The notes beneath the pieces were generated by a model. The model was not told where the DNA came from. It ran no database searches and worked only from the letters and a program-made list of their open reading frames with translations. The position numbers were made by a program, and so were the translations under genes. Shown piece by piece: positions 1 through 11,756 of a stretch of 64,000 nucleotides of DNA. Numbering within the stretch: the stretch's first letter is position 1; the number at the start of each line of letters is the position of its first letter. Origin of the DNA: Stenocarpella maydis (taxonomy: Eukaryota > Ascomycota > Sordariomycetes > Diaporthales > Diaporthaceae); assembly GCA_002270565.1 (NCBI GenBank), contig NQMI01000169.1, positions 1 through 64,000 of the forward strand, read 5' to 3'.

Positions 1-120
1 CAATACAAAGTTGTCCAGACCATTATCAATCATCCCAATTCGCCTCAGAGCACCATACTGCGACCCTGCCGAAACACACACGCTGAACTAAATGCTATTC
101 CATAGCACAAATTCATCAGA
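1..120 (+). repeat. left terminal inverted repeat
   Basis: Left arm of the inverted repeat pair. It matches the reverse complement of 1213-1334 and includes the shared stretch CTCAGAGCACCATACTGCGA. It is less AT-rich than the interior. Confidence 0.85.
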
Positions 121-1212
121 ACATTAAGTGCTATAACTATAATAAGATAGGATACTTTACTTTAGAATATAGGGCTCTAAAGAAGAATAGGGACTGGAAG
201 TTAGTACCTAAAGGAACCTGATAAGCTAATGAAGCTACCCATTAGGCTAATGTGGCTACTTATAGCACATAAGGACCACCTAGGTCCCAACCGCAAAGGG
301 AACTTGTGAATAAGTACTGCATCTATAGAGTAAACATATATAATTAATGTTAGGTATATCTAGATTAAGACCCAGATAAGGGATGCAACTTCTATAATCC
401 TAATAAAGAAGACCTTTATAATAATCTATACTTCTTATAATATACTAAATCCTAATGCAAGAAATATTAGAAGGATAAGGCATAATAGCAGCCTATTCCA
501 CTAATAAAGAATCTCCAGAAGCTTAGGATAATATATATATTGCTTAGTTAGATAGCTTGCTTTGATAATAGCTGTGCTACTTACTGCAGTAATAAGGAAG
601 CTACCGGATGATTTCCTAAGAACGCTTTAGGAAAGCAGGGAAGAACCCTAGTAGTAGGAAATAGGGAGGAGCTCCCGCAGAATGACCCTAGAATAAAAGG
701 AAAACCTATCCCTCAGGCCATACTTGCGCTATAAATATAGTAAAAGGAACTGCAAGACTACCTAGGATAAGCGCCCCTTCTAGCCCTGAGAACTAATATT
801 ATAGCAGTTATGATTGCAGGAAGACCTCTTAAAGAAACTATAAAATAGCCTACCAAGGAATATAGAAGACTAAGAGATACAGGATATATGTATTTAATGC
901 ATAACAAGCATAAGGATATCTCCTGGTTATTATGCATCCATAATAGATATAAGGAATATATAAGGGAGAAACCTAAGTACAACTAGTTTCCCTAATGATA
1001 CCTAGATAAGGATATTAAGCATATATATAAATATAACAACTTTAAGAACTAGCACCTGCATTAGAAACATAATAAGATAGGATGCGCCCTAATAAGGCTA
1101 GATTCCCAGATACCCTTAGAATGCCTATAAAACCCTAGCGGATGGGTAAATTATAAAAAGCTAATTTGCAAGGTGCACATACTCAATATGGCTTAAGATT
1201 AGTATCTACTAA

Positions 1213-1334
1213 TCTGATGAATTTGTGCTATAGAATAGCATTCAGTTCAGCGTGTGTGTGTTTCGGCAGGGTCGCAGTATGGTGCTCTGAGGCGAATTGG
1301 GACGATTGACAATGGTCTGGACAACTTTGTATTG
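1213..1334 (-). repeat. right terminal inverted repeat
   Basis: Right arm of the pair, 122 bp because it carries one extra CA unit in the ACACAC run. It ends in ...ACTTTGTATTG, the mirror of the left end. Confidence 0.85.
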
Positions 1335-2900
1335 AATTAAGTTGGGCTTCTGTAAGCCCTCCTTATATACCCTCCGACGTCGTCTCACCCCTGGGCACGC
1401 TGCGGTCGGCTCTGGTGCGAATTTGCAAATGCCGGAAAATTCGCCCTTCCAACACACCATCTTTGGTTCCAAGCAGCCAGCCAACCATAGCCCTAGCAAT
1501 GCCCAAATTAAGTACATACAAACTTCAGAAATCAGGCTATCCAATGCACTAAGTCATATACTTTTTGGGTAAGAAATAAGGGTAATGCAGAGGTCTGAAT
1601 TAAGGTGCAAATGCAGGCCAAAATAATCGACTCACGGCCACCAAACTCATCTTGCGTCACGCACGCACTGGGCGTACTTAGCGAAAATCGCCTGACTCGC
1701 AAGTCTAGGGTAACTCCTTGCTAGGAAGTCTAGGGTAACTCCTTACAACGAAGTCTAGGGTAACTCCTTACACGGAGTACCAACGCCCTGCTGAGCGGTT
1801 CCGTTTAACAACTAAAACAGTAGGAGCTGCTACTTAAAACTCTAATAATAAAGGAATAGGATTACAGCATATAATAGCTGATTGATAACCTATAAGAATT
1901 ATAAGACATTATAAAGCAAAACCTTAAGAGCATTAAGAAGGTTCTAGTAGCGGATGAGTAGTTAAAAAACTAGGAGGGCTATCTATAAAACCTCAGGCAG
2001 CAACTAACTATATTATGAGGTACTTATGTGCAATAATAAACGACTATAGCCACCTAACGGTTTAGGTTAAGCTAGGAATCTATATGTGCTTGGCACTTAT
2101 TAATAGTAGAGCATTGTTCCGGGGTCTAGGGGAACCGGCATGTTTCGGAATCCGGAGGAAAACCAGCCTTGGCATTCCCCCCCCCCTCCAAGACTATAAG
2201 AAGGGGCCTTCCTACATTGCTTTTGAGAAATTTCTAGTCCTAGAGAATCAATCTTTTTATACCCTGTGAATTTGTATCTGTCAGATATATACGTGTGTAC
2301 TGTGAAACTATTTCTTGTGCCCTCTTTTTTCTGCCTCTCCTTTTTGGCACCCTTTATTCCCCTTATAACTCTCCTATCGCGTCAGGGGCTCCTCTTCTTG
2401 TCTTCTACGCTCCTCTTGGGGTGGTTGCTTAATCAGGGCTCTGGCAGAACGTGTGCCTTTTTGTGTGTGTGGAGGTTTTGTCCTCTCGCTCTCCCTCTTG
2501 GCCCGTTTTCAGCATAAGGGAATTTTATATCCCTAAAGGTAGTAAATAGATACTACCTATTATAGCATAAGAAAAGGGAACCCTATAGACTTAATATAGT
2601 AAATAGAACTAAAGTATCTTATGGTAATGAAATTATTAATATAGAGACTAATCCCCTCTTAGTTTAGATTTATAACTATATAAAATTACTATTATTTAAT
2701 ATTACTAAGATAGCAAATTATTAGTTAATCTTAGGAATACCTTAATTAAGAAAGAATAATCCCTAAATTAATTAAACTACTAGCTAGATCTTTTAGGATA
2801 ATGCTATACCCTAAAAGAAGGTTGTAATTAATAACAAGGAAAGGAGTTATATTACTAAGGATAGCAAACAGGTGATACACTCAAATGGACCCATGGATAC
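1335..2900. other. mosaic of GC-normal and RIP-type AT-rich DNA, no gene
   Basis: Patches of ordinary composition (1335-1800 and 2090-2520, the second pyrimidine-rich with a C10 run near 2176) alternate with AT-rich DNA. The 2090-2520 patch could be LTR or leader sequence of the gypsy element that follows, but I found no matching copy downstream. Open frames here are short and resemble nothing known. Confidence 0.5.
1701..1775. repeat. 25-bp tandem repeat, three copies
   Basis: The unit AAGTCTAGGGTAACTCCTT followed by about 6 variable bases starts at 1701, 1726 and 1751, an exact 25-bp period. It lies in a GC-normal patch (1335-1800) between AT-rich blocks. Such short direct repeats occur in the untranslated or LTR part of fungal transposons, but no element boundary can be fixed here. 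Confidence 0.85.
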
Positions 2901-5900
2901 CTCTAGGAGCAGGCAGAAGGCCTAACTCCAGGAAGATAGAGAAGGATTAAGCTACTTAAGCGCCTTACAGAAGGACTAAAGCCAATCAAGAGAACGCTAC
3001 TCTAGTACAACCAGTTAGCACATAATACAGGAAACACAATAATACCTCCTTTACCTAAAGGAAGGAAAGGAAGAAGATAAAACCAATAAACTAGTATGAA
3101 TACTAAAAGATTATTATGAATTTAAGAAAGTATTCTAAAAACAACTTAATACTATATTACTATAATATATATAATAGGACTATAAAATACTATTAAAACC
3201 TAGAATAACACCTTAATTTAAGCCTATCTATAGACTTAATAAGAAATAACTTAAAGTACTTAGAGAATACCTTAATGAAAACCTTAAGAAAGGATTTATA
3301 AGACTATTATAATTACTAGCAGGATACCTAATCTTCTTTATACTAAAGAAAAATAGTAAGCTATAACTTTATATTAATTATTAATAGTTAAATAATATTA
3401 TGATTAAGAATTAATATTCTCCCCTACTTATTAAAGAACTATAAGATTAACTTAGGGGAGCAAGATAGTTTATAGTACTTAACTTAAATTATAAATATAA
3501 ACTTATTTAAATAAAAGAAGGAGAAGAATAGAAGATAGTATTTAAGATATACTATAGATATTATAAGATAATAATTATACCCTTTAGATTAATTACTGCA
3601 CCTATATTATTTCAGGAAATAATCAAATAAGTCTTAAGTAAATACCTTAATATCTTTATTATTACTTATCTAAATAATATCTTTATCTTCTTAGAGAACC
3701 TTAACAAATATAGGGGATATATTAAAAAGGTTCTTTGAAAACTTTAGGATGCTAATCTCCTAATAGAACCAGAAAAATGCCACTACTATATATACAAAGT
3801 TAACTACCTTAAATATATAATTGAATTAGGGAAAATCAAGATACAAGAAGGAAAAGTTAAAGTAATTAAGGAATAGCTAACTCCTATAAATGTTAAGGAT
3901 ATTAGAGCATTCCTTAGATATACTAACTTCTATTAATAATTTATCACATAATATAGCAATATCGCAAAACTATTAATAGACCTTATTGAGAAGGATCATA
4001 TCTTTAAATAAATAGATACTAAATAATAAGTTTTTTAGATACTTAAAAATAAAGTTATAAAAGACCCTATACTTAAGGAAGCAGACCTAGAAAAAGAATT
4101 TAAAGTTTATATAGATGCCTTAAATAATGCTATAAGTAGAGAACTTACTTAAAAGAATAACTAAGGAAGGATATATACTATTATAAACTTTAGTAAGAAA
4201 TTCAATAGACTAGAAACCTGCTATATTATACTAGATAAGGAATTTATAGTAATAATATATATATTCCAGGAATGATAATACTACCTTATAAGAGTTAAAA
4301 GGCAGATTAAACTCCATATAGATTATAAGAATCTTATAACCTTTATAATAACTAAAACTCTTAATAAATAATAAGTTAAATATATAGAGTTCTTATTATA
4401 ATTTAATATTAAGGTTATTTATATAGATGGAGTTAAAAATATAAGGGCAGATATACTTAGTTGAAGACCTAATTATTAAGATAAGGATTCACTTATAAAA
4501 TAAATAGTATTTAAAACCTAAGGAGATGGAAGCTTTATTTTTAACCGCAAACTTAATGCTATAATTAGAATTAACTTTTAAACTAGAAAAACCCCTACCA
4601 ATCTAAAGGAATAAGATAAGTTAATTATAGAAATATACAAAGCACTAGTATATGGCTACTAAGGTGTTATAGCAATAATTAAAAGGATTTAGTAAAATTA
4701 TTAGATCCCTAACCTTAAGAAAAAGGTTTAAGATATTATTAGTAAATGTAACTTACGTAATAAAAATAAGGCCTCTAGATATAAACTATATGGATTATTG
4801 AAACCCTTACTAGTACTTATAGCTGTATGGTTATCCATTAGCCTGGACTTTATCGTTAAGCTACCTCTCTTATGAGAACTCTTAACTGGAGTACTATATG
4901 ATAGTATTCTAGTAGTGGTTTGCAGACTGAGCAAGTATGCATACTTCATACTATATAAGGAAGCTAGTACTGTAGAAGAACTCATATATATGTTCTTATG
5001 AATTATTATAAGCAACTATGGAATGCCATATGAAATTATCTTAGATAGAGATAAGCTCTTTATATTAAACTTTTAGAAGTTACTAATGAAGTAACTTAAA
5101 GCAAAATATAAGCTCTTAATAATAGTATATTTATAAATGGATAGATAAATGGAATAAATCAATTAGATTATGGAATAATACCTTTAATACTATATTAACC
5201 AATTATAGGATAATTGGGTTAAATTGCTACTACTAGCATAATTTGCCTATAATAGCGCAACCACTAGCATGACTAAATAGTTATCTTTCTTTATACTCTA
5301 TGGATATAAACCTTAGGCATATTATGAATCTCTGCTAGATAATACCCTAGCGGAATTAGCGGAATAGAAAGCAATATGAATTAGATAAATCTAGAAGAAT
5401 ATCCAAGTAGAACTCTCTTTTATATAAGAATAAATAGCAAAATATATAAACTAGAAAAGAATTAAGGGATTAATTCTTAAGGAGGGAGATAAGGTTTATC
5501 TTCTTTACTAAAATATTAAGATAAAGCAACCTAGTGATAAGCTTGACTATAAGAAAATGAGCCCCTTTAAAATTTTGTGAAAATAATTAAACACTAAATA
5601 CAAACTTTTACTACCTAAAGAAATAAAACAATATAATAACTTCTATATCTTACTTCTTAAACTAGCACTAGAAAATGGAAAACTAGAAATATAGATTAAA
5701 ACCATTAATAAATATAATAAGGAATATAAAGTAGAAAGAATTATAAACTTTAGATAGTACTAAGGAATAATGGAATACCTTATTAAGTAGAAAGAATATA
5801 ACTTAAGTGAAAATATATAGGAACTAAAGTAAAACCTTGGAAATAGCAAGAAACTCCTAAAAAGTTTCAAAACCAAGAATACAAATAAAGGCAAATATTA
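2900..5900 (+). mobile_element. RIP-degraded Ty3/gypsy chromovirus (pol relic)
   Basis: Conceptual translation of the + strand, reading through many TAA/TAG, gives the order of a gypsy pol gene. The reverse-transcriptase entry resembles PLY.LNKKELKVLREYL near 3215-3300. A degraded DYR.LN block lies near 3370, and the active site YLDD appears as YLNN at 3667-3678. RNase H (VYIDA) is near 4110. The integrase core (SLDFIVKLPLL) is near 4838-4870, with its next Asp near 5040. A chromodomain-like end (EYKVERII..YLIK*KEY) lies at about 5720-5830. Gln and Trp codons have become stops and Asp has become Asn, as expected from C-to-T and G-to-A changes. The element is certainly non-coding now. No LTR pair was found. 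Confidence 0.85.
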
Positions 5901-8900
5901 CTCAGCTAAATAGTTAAATTAGCTACTATTTAAAAGAAACATTATTAGTCTAGAGATACCAGAAGATAAAAATTAGGAACTAGATAAGCTACTTATAGGC
6001 GCATTTCCTTCACCTTCAACTAAAAACCTGGACTAATCTACTACTATATTTCCAGTACTTATAGAATTCCAATTAAAATAAGGATTAGGGAAGGACCCCT
6101 TAATAGCTATAACCTCCTGCACTACTTTAGCAGTATGGGCCTGCTCCTTCTTAGCTAACCCCTTATTTACCAGCTTTACCCCCTTCTCCTAAAGAAAACA
6201 TTTTTGCTTCTTTAAATAAACCAAACGAGCTAGGAACTTATTTAGGGAATCCTAAGCCCTTTGAAATTATACCTATACCTCTTTTAAACGCTCCTCCTCC
6301 TTAATCTTATGACTATCCAGCCTAGCTAATTCATTAGTAATATGTGATATTATAAGGGTTAGCCTAATAACCACCCATAAGAATGGGATACCTATAAGAA
6401 GATATTAGCGTATGAGATACATTATAAGAACAACCACGCTTGGTATATTGCAAATAGTTCTCTATAGAATCAACCATCTTGGAAGCCAGGTCCTTAAACA
6501 AATAATGAGAATATAGAGCAACTTTATAATCATACCATTCAATAAAAGCGTGATAATTAAGACAAGCTTAATGCTTCTTAAATACTCTTACAACGGAACT
6601 TTTCGCAACCCGAGAATCTTTAACTCTAAATAATATGATAAATTAGGAAGGCGCAAATAACAATATAGATAAATAAAAAATAACTTATAAAGCACTTTTA
6701 AGGACAAAAGAAGTAAGGAGGGAGATAGTATTATGAGCTAATATAAATAGTACCCTAGGGACCCATTTAAGGACCCAGAATGAACATTACGATACGACCC
6801 CGCAGGACCCCAGCTGCTAAGTTAGTATAGCCTAACCCAGGGTTAGGGCTGCAGACCCATAAGCTCAATAGTGCTTACGCGATCACCCGTGAGCAATAGC
6901 AAGCAATAGCTGCAAGTGCTCATCTGAGATTAAGTAAGCAATAATGAGCCAACTGAAGAGTCGGAATATATAAGGATATAGTCATCACTATAGTAGATAG
7001 CTTTCATAGAACAGACTCTTTAGTCGTTAATCTAAGTATTTAATCCCAGTATTAGATAGCCTTATAGCTAGTAATTATTATTAGTTAATAATATTGCTTA
7101 ACAACCGCCTAACAACATATTCCGAATATAAACCTTTAATCTTTCAGATTTAACATACTTGGAAACCCTCTAATTATTACAATTAGTTCCTAAGCTATAT
7201 AAACTTAGCCTTTTTATATTAATTAGAATATATAATAATTAGAATTAAGATTATTTAGCTTTCTATAAAGTTAATTTTACTAAAATTATAGAAAATATTC
7301 TTAGAAAATTTATACTTAGGCATTATATTATAAAGTAATTTGAATTAATCTTTAATAATCTTTAGATCTTTATATTTAGCTATTTAATAGTTATATAGCT
7401 AATTAAGTATAGTTTTTAAGATTAATTATATTTTAATAAAGTATTATATTTAGTACTTACTAAGTAGCGTATTATTATATAATGCTAGTAGAAGATTAGC
7501 TATAGTTTTTAATACTTTTAAGTTATATTGAAAATTCTTCGATATTTTAATTAATAATATATTTAATAAGTATTTACTTTTTTAATTAATCCAAGTCTAT
7601 TTTTTGGATTTATAGGTCTTTATAGGTGTATTATGATAGTATTTTATATTATAATATAGTTTAAGGTATATTAAAGATCTTAGCTATTATTACTATATTG
7701 ATAAGTTCTATATTAAGTTTTAAGATTTGTAAATAACCTAGATAATTAAGAGTAATTTGCTCTTTTAAGATATAAGATATATAATATTATTATAGAATTC
7801 TAATATATTATAGATTTAAATAAGTAAATAAATATAAGAATAATGCGAAAAGTAAAGATATAACTAGTTTTTAAAAAGGGCTATTCTATATAAACCTTAA
7901 TACTTTTTAGCCCTATTATACCTACCTTAACCCTTGTAAATATATGAAATTAATTAAAAATAAGTAATGAAGTGTAATTAGTACTTACTAGTGCTAATCT
8001 TTATTAGATATCTAACCCTAGGCGGGTGCTATGATAGCCCAAAGTTAATGAATTTGCTGAAAACTAGCTACTTCCTGGTCCTGGCTACTTCCTAGTACCC
8101 TACATTATTAAGTTTATATAATAAATCTTAAACGTATTGAGAATTTAAAATTAATTACTTTTATAATATAATTAAGACATAATAATTATTCTTCATTATA
8201 AATAAATAAAGCTAATAAAGGAATAATAGTAAAATAAACATTTAATATAATAATTAAGTTTAAGTTGAAATAAAGTCTATATTAAAGCTTAAGGGCTATA
8301 AGTTAATAAGTAAATACTTATTATTAAACCAAATTAATATACTCATTATTATTTTATAAAGATATAAAGACTACTTGAATAAACTTAATAAATTAAAGAT
8401 AATTTAATTTAAAACAGATTTATTAAATAAAAGAGACCTTAGAAAGTAGTGTATAGTTTAGCTAATAAATAGCTATAGTTAAATAAAAATATAGTTTTAA
8501 AAGAATAATTAAGGCCTTTAATAATCCTTATATTTAGAAAGAGTTAGTTTTAAGTTATATATAACTTAAAGTTAGTTTTAATTAGCCTTATTATAAAGCT
8601 AATATTACTTAATTAATAATTATTATATTTTAAAATTTCTTATTATTAATATTCTGTCTTTTATTAAATGCTAGGCCTTTAAGTATTTATAAATATATAA
8701 AGGACTTAGGAGGTTAGTGCTATTTGTAGAGCACTGGTCATATGACCACATGTAATTACTTCTTTACTATAGCAACGCTACTATAAGAACTCATCTCCTT
8801 TGCCAGGGCCCTTGAAGAGGCCCTTCCCTCTCTTTTAGAGTAGCGCTCCTTTCAACTCAATTGGCGTATTTGAGTATAGTTGCTTTGCTTCTGTTCCCTC

Positions 8901-8935
8901 TCGTGACAAGGACTGCTGCAGCCCCCCCCCCCGGG
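5900..8935. mobile_element. further AT-rich RIP-type transposon debris
   Basis: TpA-rich DNA with no usable frame. The minus strand of about 6020-6230 reads as a Lys/Leu-rich coiled segment (LARL.YLKKQKCFL), like the C-terminus of some fungal transposon proteins, so a second, oppositely oriented element probably abuts the gypsy relic. A GC-normal island at 6760-7120 looks like an LTR or terminal region. A perfect 12-bp palindrome, GGTCATATGACC, sits at 8736-8747. Composition returns abruptly to normal near 8940, just after a poly-C run. Confidence 0.6.
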
Positions 8936-8939
8936 GAAT

Positions 8940-10780
8940 TGTGACCGGATTAAAAACGAAACCACTCACCTAGATTACCAAGCACCAAGTCTTTGTACCT
9001 GGGTAGCGTAACTCGTCAACGACACGTGATAATGCTTGTGGACAATGCTTCGTGTGGCGACAATAACAAATTCTGTGCGAATCCATGGAGAACACAGGCC
9101 TCGTGCATTCAAAGCTGAACTCCCAAAATAGTTGTCACTATTCTGCCTGTAGATGCACTGCGGCTAACCAGTCCTCGGGCTGATCGGGTAGAGGGGCATG
9201 CATGGCTCCACTTGTCGGGAGCGCCGGAGCAAAGTGAAGACACCCAATGTGATGCCGCTGTCGCAGAGGATATTCTCAGTTGCGAAGAGGAAGCCTTGGA
9301 AGCCAATGATGCATGAATGGCATGCACTTATCAGAGGGGGCGCCAATGACTCCTGTTCCTGCCGGCGAGGTCATCAGAAATACCTGGGATCTCAGTTACG
9401 GGTCGGTCACGGTTCACCCGAGATGTTCAATTGCTTGCGGTCCTGGCCGACATTTCTTGGTCGTCTACGCGCGGTCAATCCCAAAGAACATTCCGGCTCA
9501 GCGGAGTGTCTACTTTCGACATTGTCGAGTGGGACAGAGCAGCTGGACGCCAGAGTTGCGCAACCGTGGGAAGCAATGGTTGACCGGACCCATATTCACT
9601 GTCTAACCAAAGAGACGAAGTAAGTCTGAGCGTGACAAAGCAGTCCATGGGCCCAACTGAAGCATCACGAGACGTGGTTGACTTAGTCGCCCTAAAAAGG
9701 GAGGCCATCACCGCCATCCCAATTTACGAATTTTGGCCAGATGGGCCCAGGTTCGTTCGCTGACTCGTGCTCCCAGCTGTCATTGCGAAGCGTAATTCAT
9801 TATATGTGAGGTCCACCACGGCAGGAGTGCCGACGGATGACCATAACGAGGGCACTGACGGGTGTCGGCCTCGCAATAGGTCTGGGATCCTGAAACGACC
9901 CCAGCAAGCTGTCCTAATGAGTATACCGAACCCTTGGGAGCTAGGTGGTGACATTACTCGGAGCTCCACTCCGTGTGGACCAGAGTGCCCGCGGTGCGGG
10001 CGCATGCCAGGCTTCGTGGACGTGTATGGGTCTGCCACGAGGTACGGAGAAGCGAATACTAGTAGCAAAGCAGGCCTGATGGTGAAGTCAATTGCCCTGC
10101 CGAAAGTGGTGCTGACTTGACGCTCAATCGCAAGCTGGAGGGCCAAGTAGATAACGTGTTGACGTGGCACCTTGTCCCCCGTATTGCCCTCGGTCCGTCC
10201 CCGACAAGCGGCGAATCGGGCTTCGCCGTGGAGGCATTGGGTTTGACTGACACATGGCCTCGTGGATCGAGGTCCTAAAAATATACATAGTAAAGTTCGT
10301 GGGGAACGTCGATCCTCTAGCCCGGTACTAACACGGACACAAGTGGGCCGCGACGTGATCCGTTCATCAGGTGGGCTGGTTCGTTCTGGCAGTAGAGGTG
10401 AGGCCAGCCGAAACAAATCTCGCGTACAGGGCGATAACTTCCCCTATGGAGGGTCCTGCGGATGTCAAGAATCGTTCGGCCTCCGCTGTTGGCTGGAAAA
10501 AAACAAGCTTGAGTTAATTTCGATCACGACGTTATCCCCAGACGCCGGTCCTTTCTTTTCTCTCCCCCCCCCCCTCTCGAGACAGCTCCACCAAACGGTT
10601 ATCGTGACTAGTTGAGGATATAGAGACGGACAGGCGCCTCGACTGGACCTGACGGATCATTTCCTGTTATCAAGCACCACCCAGCCAACTCCAAAGTCTC
10701 TCTCTCCCAGCCTTGTGCTTGAAGCGATTCCAACTCCTGTGTTGATTACTTTCCAGTATCGCCATACTAACACCGCCAAG
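8940..10780. other. gene-poor flank between the transposon block and the first gene
   Basis: Normal base composition. Overlapping frames of up to 230 codons exist on both strands, but none has a recognisable domain, signal peptide or intron structure, and several begin at non-ATG codons. The last 200 bases are the promoter and 5' leader of the gene at 10781. A C10 tract lies near 10567. Confidence 0.5.
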
Positions 10781-11037
10781 ATGAAGCTCGGCCTTGTCGC
10801 CGTGGCTCTTTCGGCGGTTACATACGCTCAGATCGACATGTCCAGGTTCACCGACTGCAGCGGTCTCCTCGACGAGTGCAGCAGTGGTCCCAATGCCAAC
10901 CAGGCCACTTGTGCTGCCGCCACGGCGCAGTGTGAGCAGTGTCAGGTCGATTACAACGAGTGCCGAGCCCCTGGCAACGGTGTAGGTCGTGTTCTACAAG
11001 CTCCCGGCTGCATATACATGTACACATATACACACCA

Positions 11038-11076
<39 letters not shown>

Positions 11077-11756
11077 ACACACATGTATATATATATACAT
11101 ATATATGTTATAAGAACAGAACTAATCCTTCCCGTAGGGGGTGTATTCTTTCTTTACACTCTGGTTTGACAGAGCACGCACGCACGCACGCACACACATA
11201 TATAAACCAGTGCTGACGTTCGTCCCTGATACAGGTCTCTGGCAACCAGGCCGGCTGTGATGGCCAGGTTGCAGCCTGCGTCGGGTCCGCGTTCCCTCAG
11301 CTGAGCTCCTCGGCGAGCACGACCGCCTCCAGCTCGGACGAGTGCCAGGCCACCTCCAAGCCTTGCGCAAGCATCTCGGCCTCGGCGCCGGCTCCCTCCA
11401 GCACCGCCGCCACGCCCACAAGCACCGCGACCGCCCGCAGCGGCACCGACGACTGCCAGGCCACCTGGCGCCAGTGCGTCGCCGGCGGCCGCAGCCAGGA
11501 CCTGTGCTCGTGCGACCTCGCCGTCTGCACCGGCGAGGACTCGGCCCGCAACCGCGCCTCGTGCGCCGCGCTCTCTGCCACCGCCACCGACCCGGCGGCC
11601 GCGACGGGAGCCGCCCGTCCCACATCCTCTGCCGCCGGCGGTGGTGGCGGCGGCAGAGAGCACCCGTCGTCTCCTCTTGTCACCGGTGCCGCTGCCTCTG
11701 TCGGCGTCAGCGTGCTCGGCGCGGCCTCTGCTTTTGTTTCTTACCTTCTGATGTAA
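10781..11756 (+). CDS. small cysteine-rich GPI-anchored secreted protein
   Basis: Two exons, 10781-10981 and 11235-11756, give 240 aa. The donor GTAGGT and acceptor ACAG keep phase 0. The protein starts with a short signal peptide (MKLGLVAVALSAVTYAQ). A Cys-rich region follows, with evenly spaced cysteines in exon 1 and in the first part of exon 2, then Ser/Thr/Ala-rich linkers, a second Cys-rich motif (DDCQATWRQC...LCSCDLAVC), a Gly run, and a hydrophobic tail (about the last 25 aa) ending the chain as a GPI-attachment signal does. It is likely a cell-wall or plasma-membrane surface protein of unknown function. The intron carries a long CA microsatellite. No enzyme domain is visible. Confidence 0.8.
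11030..11110. repeat. CA/TA microsatellite inside an intron
   Basis: A (CA)n run of about 25 units (roughly 11030-11083) passes into an alternating ACATGTATATATATACAT block. It lies wholly within the intron of the GPI-anchored protein gene. A second short (CGCA)n/(CA)n run occurs at 11172-11200 in the same intron. Confidence 0.9.

Larger units (their letters stand above)
1..1334. mobile_element. DNA transposon with ~120-bp terminal inverted repeats, RIP-mutated
   Basis: Bases 1-120 recur, reverse-complemented, at 1213-1334, with only a few mismatches and a 2-nt CA indel. Both ends read CAATACAAAGTTGTCCAGAC inward. Several of the mismatches are G/A or C/T transitions (for example near 25 and 31), as RIP would give. 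The interior of about 1.1 kb is AT-rich and full of TAA/TAG, and I could not identify a transposase in any frame. Long inverted ends around a short body fit a class II element or a non-autonomous derivative. The left end falls exactly on the window edge, so the element may extend further left and its target-site duplication cannot be read. The superfamily is left open. Confidence 0.75.

Noticed and set aside
6831..6850. Telomere-like CTAACCC..GGGTTAGGG words
   Set aside because: Only one unit each way, inside a GC-normal transposon patch; no tandem array, so not a telomere or an interstitial telomeric tract.
9724..10416. 230-codon minus-strand frame
   Set aside because: No domain, Arg/Pro/Ser-biased composition, strong overlap with frames on the other strand, no intron context.
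11122..11683. Long Arg- or Ala-rich frames on the minus strand
   Set aside because: They are GC-rich shadows of exon 2 of the GPI-anchored protein gene.
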